Shown here: in pieces, positions 57,667-64,000 of the stretch
Layout: each line of letters begins with the position of its first letter
Numbering within the stretch: the first letter of the stretch is position 1
Assembly (NCBI RefSeq): GCF_000826085.1
Contig: NZ_CCYM01000002.1
Span: forward strand, 496,001 to 560,000
Reading direction: 5' to 3'
DNA from: Nigerium massiliense
GTDB taxonomy: Bacteria > Actinomycetota > Actinomycetes > Propionibacteriales > Propionibacteriaceae
Length of the DNA stretch: 64,000 bases
Program-made: the position numbers and the translations under genes
The notes under the pieces: model-generated
What the model was told of the DNA's origin: nothing
The model's database searches: none
Seen by the model: only the letters and a program-made list of their open reading frames with translations

Positions 57667-58542
57667 TCAGCGATCGGCGTCGATGCGGGCCAACTCGTCG
57701 GCGGAAAGCGTCAGGTCGGCGGCCTTGGCGGAGTCCACGATGCTCTGCGGACGCCGCGCACCGGGGATCGGAATGACGTGGTCGCCCTTGGCGAGCTCCC
57801 ACGCCAGGACGACCTGCTGGGGGGAGACCCCGTGGTCGCGCGCGATCTCGCCGATGGAACCGAACCGCTCCCCCACCTCGACCGCGCCGCCGCCCGTGCC
57901 ACCCAGCGGGCTCCACGGCAGGAACGCGACCCCCAGCTCGCCGCAGTGCTCGAGCTCGTCCTCGGAGTTACGGAAGGCCGGGGAGAACTCGTTCTGGACG
58001 CTGGCGAGGCCGCCTTCGCCGAGCACCTCGACGGCGATGTCGATCTCCTCGACGTCGGCGTTGCTGATCCCGACCGCGCGGATCAGCCCCTCGTCCCGCA
58101 GCCGCCCGAACGTGGCGATGACGTCGGCGTAGGCGCGCCAGCGATCGGGCCGGTGCCACTGGTACAGGTCGATGACGTCGACGCCGAGGGCGTCCAGCGA
58201 CTTCTGGACGGCGGACCGCAGGTACTCGGGCGAACCGTCGCGGCCCCAGGTCTCGCCGGGGCCGCGGGTGATGCCGCCCTTAGTGCCGACGACGACGCCG
58301 TCATGGTTGCCGTACGCGCGCAGCGCCTTGCCGACGATGCGCTCGTTGTGGCCCATGGTGTCCCAGGACGGGGCGTAGATGTCGGCCGTGTCGATGTACG
58401 TGACGCCGGCGTCCAGGGCGGCGTGGATGGTGGCGATCGCCTGGCGCTCGTCGGGGACCTCGCCGGCGTTGTTCATGCTGACCGGCATGGCGCCCAGGCC
58501 GATGGCCGAGACCGTGAACGGCCCCAGTGTCCGAGTGTTCAT
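57667..58542 (-). CDS. Aldo/keto reductase
   Basis: 291 residues. Catalytic residues Asp and Tyr in [10 protein letters not shown], Lys in GTKGGI and His in YQWHRPD are visible; [19 protein letters not shown] is the NADPH-phosphate region. Resembles YdbC-like reductases. ATG 58542 has TAGGTT six bases upstream, leaderless style. Only 50 bp from the M20 gene on the same strand; an operon is possible. Confidence 0.9.
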   Translation of the reverse strand: MNTRTLGPFTVSAIGLGAMPVSMNNAGEVPDERQAIATIHAALDAGVTYIDTADIYAPSWDTMGHNERIVGKALRAYGNHDGVVVGTKGGITRGPGETWGRDGSPEYLRSAVQKSLDALGVDVIDLYQWHRPDRWRAYADVIATFGRLRDEGLIRAVGISNADVEEIDIAVEVLGEGGLASVQNEFSPAFRNSEDELEHCGELGVAFLPWSPLGGTGGGAVEVGERFGSIGEIARDHGVSPQQVVLAWELAKGDHVIPIPGARRPQSIVDSAKAADLTLSADELARIDADR

Positions 58543-58646
58543 CTGGCCAACCTAGGCCTCGGGCGTCCCGAATGACAGACTGGCACGCGCACGAAAGGTC
58601 GCCGGGCAACGCCCGTCGGTCCGCGCTCGCACTCGGAGGAGACGAC

Positions 58647-60152
58647 ATGGCGGAGAAGAAGACCAGCACGACGGAGAAGAAGGCGGAGGCGGCGCAAGAG
58701 GCGCCCGACCTGCTGGACAACGCCGAGGACGGGCGCGACGAGGCCGTCAACAAGCGCTACGACTACGACCTCCTCGTCGTCGGCACCGGCCCCGGCGGGC
58801 AGCGCGCCGCGATCGCGGCGGCGAAGCTCGGCTTCCGGGTGGCGGCCGTCGACCGGCGGACGATGGTCGGCGGCGTCTGCACCAACACCGGGACGATCCC
58901 GTCCAAGACGCTGCGCGAGGCCGTGATGTTCCTCACCGGCATGCAGCAGCGGGACATGTACGGCTCCAGCTACCGGGTCAAGGCCGACATCACGATGGAC
59001 GACCTCACCGCCCGCACCCAGCACGTCATCGCCCGCGAGGTGGACGTCGTCCGCAACCAGCTGCTGCGTAACCACATCACCATGCTGAACGGCGACGCGA
59101 GCTTCGTCGACGACCACACCATGCAGATCAGCGGCGCCGAGAACGTCAAGGTGACCGCCGACAAGATCATCCTGGCGCCGGGGACGACCCCCGCGCGGCC
59201 GCCGAAGATCGAGTTCGACGACCGACACGTCGTGGACAGCGACGGCATCTTGAACCTGCCGTCGATCCCGAACTCGATGGTCGTCGTCGGCGCCGGTGTG
59301 ATCGGCGTGGAGTACGCGTCGATGTTCGCCGCGCTCGGCACGCGCGTGACCATCGTCGACGCCCGCCCCACGATGCTCGACTTCGCGGACGCTGAGGTCG
59401 TCGAGTCGCTGCGGTTCCACCTGCGCGACCAGTCGGTGACGTTCCGGTTCGGCGAGACCGTCGAGAAGGTCGAGGTAAACGAGCGCGGGGCGATCACGAC
59501 CCTGGCCAGCGGCAAGCGGATCCCCGCCGAGACCGTGCTCTACTCAGCAGGACGCCAGGGCGCGACCGAGCTGCTCAACCTGGGTGCCGCCGGCCTGGAG
59601 GCGGACCAGCGGGGCCGCATCAAGGTCAACCCCGACTTCCAGACGTCGAAGAAGCACATCTACGCCGTGGGCGACGTCATCGGGTTCCCGGCCCTGGCGG
59701 CGACGTCGATGGAGCAGGGCCGCATCGCCGCGCTGCACGCGATGGGCGAACACCCCGAGCCGATCACGGTGCTGCAACCCATCGGCATCTACACCATCCC
59801 GGAGATCAGCTACGTCGGGCAGACCGAGAGCCAGCTGACGTCGGAATCCGCGCCCTACGAGGTGGGCCTGTCGCGCTACCGCGAGCTCGCCCGCGGCCAG
59901 ATCACGGGCGACTCGTACGGGATGCTGAAGCTGCTGGTGCACACCCAGACGCGCAAGCTGCTGGGCGTCCACGTGTTCGGGACGAACGCGACCGAGCTCG
60001 TGCACATCGGCCAGGCGGTGATGGGCTGCGAAGGCACCATCGACTACCTGATCGACAGCGTGTTCAATTATCCGACCTTGTCGGAGGCCTACAAGGTCGC
60101 CGCCCTGGACGCCGACAACAAGATGCGGGCGCTGAAGCAAGTGATGAACTGA
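58647..60152 (+). CDS. sthA: Soluble (Si-specific) NAD(P)+ transhydrogenase
   Basis: 501 residues. An N-terminal charged tail of about 35 residues precedes [19 protein letters not shown]. The redox disulfide motif of dihydrolipoyl dehydrogenases is altered to [13 protein letters not shown] (single Cys78, Thr at the second position), as in SthA, which transfers hydride directly between NADPH and NAD. The second fold [20 protein letters not shown] and the C-terminal ELVHIGQ with the Tyr/Pro interface are present. GGAGGAG (58635-58641) fixes ATG 58647. Confidence 0.92.
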   Translation: MAEKKTSTTEKKAEAAQEAPDLLDNAEDGRDEAVNKRYDYDLLVVGTGPGGQRAAIAAAKLGFRVAAVDRRTMVGGVCTNTGTIPSKTLREAVMFLTGMQQRDMYGSSYRVKADITMDDLTARTQHVIAREVDVVRNQLLRNHITMLNGDASFVDDHTMQISGAENVKVTADKIILAPGTTPARPPKIEFDDRHVVDSDGILNLPSIPNSMVVVGAGVIGVEYASMFAALGTRVTIVDARPTMLDFADAEVVESLRFHLRDQSVTFRFGETVEKVEVNERGAITTLASGKRIPAETVLYSAGRQGATELLNLGAAGLEADQRGRIKVNPDFQTSKKHIYAVGDVIGFPALAATSMEQGRIAALHAMGEHPEPITVLQPIGIYTIPEISYVGQTESQLTSESAPYEVGLSRYRELARGQITGDSYGMLKLLVHTQTRKLLGVHVFGTNATELVHIGQAVMGCEGTIDYLIDSVFNYPTLSEAYKVAALDADNKMRALKQVMN

Positions 60153-60155
60153 GCG

Positions 60156-60189
60156 ACAGCCTCCCGCGCCGCTCAGCGCGGGAGGCTGT
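60156..60189. terminator. Bidirectional terminator between sthA and GNAT
   Basis: ACAGCCTCCCGCGC (60156-60169) pairs perfectly with 60176-60189 around a 6-nt loop; the GNAT stop lies within the loop. Confidence 0.8.
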
Positions 60190-60757
60190 CCCCCGCCGGA
60201 CAGGTGCGGGCGGCCCATTCGGCGGCCAACACCCCATAGACCAGGGTGTCGGTCCATTCCCCCTTGCTGAGCCAGTTCTGCCGCAGGTGGGCTTCGTGCG
60301 TCATCCCCAGTCGGCCGCACAGCGCCGCGGACGCATGGTTGCGGGCGTCGCACTGCGCCTGGACGCGGTGCATGCCGTAGTGGTCGAACGCCAGGGTCAG
60401 GACGGCCGCGGTCGCCTCGGAGGCGAAGCCCTTGCCGCCGGCGTCCGGGTCGAAGACGACGCCGAACTCGCCGTGGGACAGCGACTCGTCCAGCGCCCAC
60501 AGGGAGAGGTCCCCGATGACGCGGCCGTCGCACTCGACGACGAGCGAGATCGCGTCGCCGGCGTTCGCGATGTGCCGCTGGGAGAGCCGCCGGGCGACCT
60601 GGCGCTCGGCCCACGGCCGTTGCCAGGGCTCGTCGAGCAGATAGCGGGCGACGTCCTCGCGGCCGTAGTAACGCAGCAGCGCGTCCACGTCGCCGGACTC
60701 GTAGGCACGCAGCGTGAGGCGTTCCGTCCGCAGGGGAAGATCGGGCTCGTCGGCCAT
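60173..60757 (-). CDS. GNAT family N-acetyltransferase (RimJ/RimL-like)
   Basis: 194 residues. LRTERLTLRAYESGDVDALLRYY at the start and the acetyl-CoA loop DAGGKGFASEATAAVL are typical of RimJ/L-like GNATs that acetylate proteins or small amines. TAGGCT with a 6-nt gap precedes ATG 60757. Confidence 0.88.
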   Translation of the reverse strand: MADEPDLPLRTERLTLRAYESGDVDALLRYYGREDVARYLLDEPWQRPWAERQVARRLSQRHIANAGDAISLVVECDGRVIGDLSLWALDESLSHGEFGVVFDPDAGGKGFASEATAAVLTLAFDHYGMHRVQAQCDARNHASAALCGRLGMTHEAHLRQNWLSKGEWTDTLVYGVLAAEWAARTCPAGDSLPR

Positions 60758-60804
60758 GCCTGGAGCCTACCGAGCAGCTACAGCACGGTCGGCCGGGCCG
60801 GCGC

Positions 60805-61371
60805 TCACAACGGCCAGGTCTCGAGCGTCTGGGGGCGGATGGTCAGGCCGTTCACGGTTCCGAAGCGGTTGACGCTCACGTGGCCGACGGTCGTCCCGGA
60901 CGCGTGCCGCAGCGCCACGCGTCCGATACTGGGCGGCGGGGAGACGTCCGGGAGGCGCTCGCCGTCCGCGCCGTAGGTTCCGGTCTCGGTGACGTCGACG
61001 ACGTCACCGAAGAGGGTGACCACCTCGTCCCAGGTGGACGCCAGCGCGCGCTTGCCGAGGGCCCGAGCGCAGGCGTCCGTCATGAGGGAGCGCACCCCGT
61101 CGATGTCGCCGGAAGCGAGCCGGCCGAAGACGTCGGACGCGATCGCGCCCGCGTCGAGCGGGCTGACCGTCTCGAGCGGCTCGCCGGTGGCGGGGTCGTG
61201 CGGGTGTCCGAACCGCTTGAACGCGGCCTGGCGGCTGACGCCGAGGACGTCCGAGATGGCCTGCCAGGTGAACCCGGACTCCCGGGCCTCCGCGACCCGG
61301 GCGTGCAGGGCCTCCTCCGCGGCGGCGAGATCCTGCGAGGCGGCGGCGATGGCGTCCAGCGGGTCGGTCAC
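60805..61371 (-). CDS. HTH protein with DUF3887-like C-terminal domain
   Basis: 188 residues. The N-terminal HTH reads GFTWQAISDVLGVSRQAAFKRFGHP, and the C-terminal half (FGRLASGDIDGVRSLMTDACARAL) resembles DUF3887. GTG 61371 overlaps the TGA of the upstream membrane gene, so both are coupled. Confidence 0.82.
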   Translation of the reverse strand: MTDPLDAIAAASQDLAAAEEALHARVAEARESGFTWQAISDVLGVSRQAAFKRFGHPHDPATGEPLETVSPLDAGAIASDVFGRLASGDIDGVRSLMTDACARALGKRALASTWDEVVTLFGDVVDVTETGTYGADGERLPDVSPPPSIGRVALRHASGTTVGHVSVNRFGTVNGLTIRPQTLETWPL

Positions 61372-61778
61372 CGGTCCATTGTCTCAGCCGACCGGCCGCC
61401 CTCCTCGGACGCCTCCGTCGGCTCGCCCGCAGACCGCCCGCCACCCATCACGGCGCCGACCCCCAGGGCGACGCCAATGCCGACGATGACGTGGGTTCCC
61501 GACCCCCACGCGAACAGCAGGAACCCCAGGTACACCGCCGCGGCGCCCAGCCACAGCTGCGTGCACTTGACGCGCACCTGCCGCGCGGTCGGTGGGCGGC
61601 TGACGCCCAGCAACGGGCCGCAGAACGTCGGGGCGAACCAGGCGCCGACGACGAAGGCGAGCGAGGCGAGCGCCGCACTCGCGATCTCCGGGGCGCTCAC
61701 CCCGTCGAACGGGCTGCTGAGCAGCACCCCCAGCGCCACGAACACGAGGGCGGAGTGCCACACCAAGGGATTCTTCAT
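61368..61778 (-). CDS. Small membrane protein
   Basis: 136 residues with about four membrane segments (SALVFVALGVLLSSPF, IASAALASLAFVVGAWF, CTQLWLGAAAVYLGFLLFAWG, HVIVGIGVALGVGAVMG) and an acidic tail. No family recognised. GGTGGAG precedes ATG 61778. Cotranscribed with the HTH gene. Confidence 0.78.
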   Translation of the reverse strand: MKNPLVWHSALVFVALGVLLSSPFDGVSAPEIASAALASLAFVVGAWFAPTFCGPLLGVSRPPTARQVRVKCTQLWLGAAAVYLGFLLFAWGSGTHVIVGIGVALGVGAVMGGGRSAGEPTEASEEGGRSAETMDR

Positions 61779-61882
61779 GTCTCCACCGTGCCCCTCGTCT
61801 TGCGTGATGTCAACCCTTAGATGACATACACATATTTGGTCGACCCGGGTGCCGGCGCCCTGCCCGTGACTAGGGTGGGCGC

Positions 61883-63061
61883 ATGAACGTCGCTATCACG
61901 AACGCCCACGTCCACCCGGTCGCCGGCGAACCTTTCGACGGGACGCTCGTCCTCACCGACGGGCGCATCGCCGCGCTGGGGGCCGACGTGGCCGTCCCCG
62001 ACGGGCACGAGGTGATCGACGCCGGCGGGCGCTGGCTGCTGCCCGGGCTCGTGGACGCCCACGTCCACCTCGGCGTCCACGAGGAGGGCGAAGGGTGGGC
62101 CGGCAACGACACCAACGAGTCGACGAACCCCGTCACCGCCGCGGCCCGGGCGATCGACGCGATCAACCCGGCCGACCGAGGCTTCGACGACGCGCTGTCC
62201 GGCGGCGTCACCGCGGTCAATGTCAACCCCGGCTCGGCCAACCCGATCGGGGGGCTGACCGTCGCGCTGAAGACGTTCGGCCGCGTCGTGGACGAGATGG
62301 TGCTGCGCAACCCCTCCGGCCTGAAGTCGGCGCTGGGGGAGAACCCGAAGCGGTTCTACGGCGACCAGAAGAAGACCCCGAACACCCGGCTGGGCACAGC
62401 GATGACGATCCGTGGGGCGTTCACCGAGGCGCTCAACCACCGCGACGCGTCCGATCCCGACCGCGACCTCACCCACGAGGCGCTGCTCCGGGTACTGAAC
62501 CGGGAGATCCCGTGGCGCCAGCACAGCCACCGCGCCGACGACATCGCGACGGCCATGCGCCTGGCCGACGAGTTCGGCTACGAGCTGGTGCTCGATCACG
62601 GCACCGAGTCGTGGAAGATCGCCGACCTCGTCGCGGCGAGGGGGATTCCCGTGCTGTACGGGCCGCTGATCATCTCCCGCTCCAAGGCCGAGGTGCGCGA
62701 CCGGACGCCCGCCGCGCCCGGCATCTTGACGAAGGCCGGCGTGAAGGTCTCGATCATCACCGACCACCCGGTCGTCCCCATCGACTACCTCGTCTACCAG
62801 GCGTCCCTGGCGATGAAGGAGGGCCTCGACCACGACGCGGCGATCGCGTGCGTCACGATCAATCCCGCCGAGGTGATGGGCGTCGCCGACCGCATCGGCT
62901 CGCTCGAGGTGGGCAAGGACGCCGACGTCGTCCTGTGGTCGGGCGACCCGCTGGACACCCGCAACCGCGCCCTGCGCGTCTGGGTGGACGGCCGCGAGGT
63001 CTACACCTACGACGAAGACACCCGGACCCGGCGGTGGGCCGACCGGTACGCCAGGCCCTGA
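61883..63061 (+). CDS. Imidazolonepropionase-like amidohydrolase
   Basis: 392 residues of the metal-dependent amidohydrolase superfamily. Metal motifs: LPGLVDAHVHLG, WRQHSHRADDI, LVLDHGTE and IITDHPVVP. The composite beta-sandwich start (ITNAHVHPVAGEPFDGTLVLTDGRIAALG) and end fit hydantoinase/imidazolonepropionase relatives, but the substrate cannot be assigned. TAGGGT (61871-61876) lies 6 nt before ATG 61883. The next gene follows 46 bp downstream on the same strand. Confidence 0.9.
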   Translation: MNVAITNAHVHPVAGEPFDGTLVLTDGRIAALGADVAVPDGHEVIDAGGRWLLPGLVDAHVHLGVHEEGEGWAGNDTNESTNPVTAAARAIDAINPADRGFDDALSGGVTAVNVNPGSANPIGGLTVALKTFGRVVDEMVLRNPSGLKSALGENPKRFYGDQKKTPNTRLGTAMTIRGAFTEALNHRDASDPDRDLTHEALLRVLNREIPWRQHSHRADDIATAMRLADEFGYELVLDHGTESWKIADLVAARGIPVLYGPLIISRSKAEVRDRTPAAPGILTKAGVKVSIITDHPVVPIDYLVYQASLAMKEGLDHDAAIACVTINPAEVMGVADRIGSLEVGKDADVVLWSGDPLDTRNRALRVWVDGREVYTYDEDTRTRRWADRYARP

Positions 63062-63107
63062 CGCCCCACCCGCACTGACCGAACCTCGACGGATCCGCTG
63101 ATCAACC

Positions 63108-64000
63108 ATGCCCGCTGATATGCACCTCAACCTCGCCCCGCTCACCACGTCCGGCGCGCGTCAGCCCGTGTTCGCCCGCAACGGCGCCGTCGCCACCAGC
63201 CAGCCGCTCGCCGCCGCCGCCGGGCTGCGCATGCTGACCGAGGGGGGCTCCGCCGCGGACGCCGCCATCGCGATGGCCGCGGCGTTGACCGTCGTCGAGC
63301 CCACCAGCAACGGGCTCGGGAGCGACGCGTTCGCGCTCGTCTGGGACGGCGGCCGGTTGCACGGCCTGAACGGGTCCGGACGCGCGCCCGCGTCGCTCTC
63401 GCCCACCGCCGTGCGGGAGCGCGGGATCGGCGAGATCGGGCTGAACTCCTGGGAGTCCGTGACCGTTCCCGGCGCCGTGGACGCCTGGGTGCGCCTGTGG
63501 GAGCGGTTCGGGACGCTGCCGTTCGAGCGGCTGCTGGAGCCGGCGATCGCGTACGCCGCCGAGGGCTTCGCCGTCTCCGGAGTCGTCGCCGGGTTCTGGA
63601 CGCGCGCCGCTGCAGCTGCGGTGTCGCGGACGGGCGGCGAGTTCGCCGGCTGGCTGCCGACGTTCGCGCCGGACGGCCGTGGGCCGCGTCCCGGCGAGGT
63701 GCGCCGCCTGCCGGATCACGCGGCGACGCTGCGGGCGATCGCGTCCTCGCGCGGCGACGACTTCTACCGCGGCGAGCTGGCCGGACGCCTCGCGTCCTTC
63801 GCGCGCGAGACCGGTGGCTACCTGACGCGGGACGACCTCGCCGGGCACCGGGCGACCTGGGTGGACCCGATCTCGGTGAACTACCGCGGGTACGACGTCT
63901 GGGAGATCCCCCCGAGCGGCCAGGGCATCGCCACGCTGACGGCGCTGAACATCATCGAGGGGTTCGAGCCGGCGGCGCCGGATGATCCCGAGGCGTGGCA
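63108..64000 (+). CDS. Gamma-glutamyltransferase family protein, 3' end missing
   Basis: The frame from ATG 63108 (alternative ATG 63120) runs to the window end with no stop, giving at least 297 residues. ATSQPLAAAAGLRMLTEGGSAADAAIAMAAALTVVEPTSNGLGSDAFALV and LNGSGRAPA, FYRGELAGRL and TRDDLAGHRATWVDPISVNYRG are hallmarks of the GGT large subunit. Such N-terminal nucleophile enzymes split or transfer gamma-glutamyl groups; the catalytic Thr and small subunit lie beyond the window. No signal peptide is evident, so a cytoplasmic enzyme is possible. Confidence 0.9.
   Translation, partial: MPADMHLNLAPLTTSGARQPVFARNGAVATSQPLAAAAGLRMLTEGGSAADAAIAMAAALTVVEPTSNGLGSDAFALVWDGGRLHGLNGSGRAPASLSPTAVRERGIGEIGLNSWESVTVPGAVDAWVRLWERFGTLPFERLLEPAIAYAAEGFAVSGVVAGFWTRAAAAAVSRTGGEFAGWLPTFAPDGRGPRPGEVRRLPDHAATLRAIASSRGDDFYRGELAGRLASFARETGGYLTRDDLAGHRATWVDPISVNYRGYDVWEIPPSGQGIATLTALNIIEGFEPAAPDDPEAW

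Overview
The window is high-GC, densely coded bacterial chromosome with short intergenic gaps, frequent ATGA/GTGA stop-start overlaps, GTG and TTG starts, and many genes whose start codon lies 5-9 nt after a TANNNT -10 box (leaderless style). With monomeric NADP-isocitrate dehydrogenase, an NHEJ-type LigD polymerase and LigC, a Cds1-type cysteine desulfhydrase, a DUF5134 protein and a cysteine-codon leader peptide, this points to an Actinomycetota member, plausibly a Propionibacteriaceae relative; species cannot be named from sequence alone. No rRNA, tRNA, CRISPR array, IS element or phage was seen.

Layout. 0-8 kb: a CPBP protease and an aldo/keto reductase, then the remains of an aromatic-compound catabolic cluster: a flavin monooxygenase broken by two +1 frameshifts and a stop, an intact succinate-semialdehyde dehydrogenase, and an in-frame chimera in which the N-terminus of a fumarylacetoacetate-hydrolase-family enzyme is joined to a complete MHS-family transporter, followed by a GntR regulator. 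The monooxygenase and the chimera share a near-identical palindromic promoter motif. 8-18 kb: YbaK-type deacylase, MFS exporter, isocitrate dehydrogenase, secreted subtilase, a frameshifted small lipoprotein, GH13 alpha-glucosidase and a DUF1801 protein. 18-27.5 kb: membrane protein with a Q/Y/G-rich tail, the AmmeMemoRadiSam trio, a penicillin-binding protein divergent from a membrane-anchored beta-propeller, a small helical protein, a TIM-barrel isomerase and a DUF5134 membrane protein.

27.5-33 kb: about 880 bp without a gene holding nine copies of a GGCAGCG-centred repeat that run into a 127-bp element with 25-bp perfect inverted ends; then a CtlX-type amidinohydrolase, a 22-codon cysteine-rich leader peptide and a complete polar amino-acid ABC transporter (probably cystine). 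33-44.9 kb: SF2 helicase, protein phosphatase, rhomboid-like protein, LigD polymerase / Cds1 / LigC, an orphan NarL-type response regulator and two MFS exporters. 44.9-52.8 kb: UbiB-like kinase, a four-gene OpuC-type osmoprotectant ABC transporter, a polysaccharide deacetylase, and three very hydrophilic acidic proteins. 52.9-64 kb: alanine dehydrogenase, orphan PTS EIIA, a HTH regulator with an unrecognised C-terminal domain, M20 amidohydrolase, aldo/keto reductase, soluble transhydrogenase, GNAT acetyltransferase, HTH and membrane proteins, an amidohydrolase, and a gamma-glutamyltransferase gene that runs off the end.

The most noteworthy signals are the transporter chimera with its shared operator, the cysteine leader peptide ahead of the ABC transporter, the repeat/inverted-repeat block at 27.7-28.1 kb, and the leaderless start architecture. 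Four genes have apparent frameshifts or stops; these could be real decay or consensus errors, and that affects several inferences.
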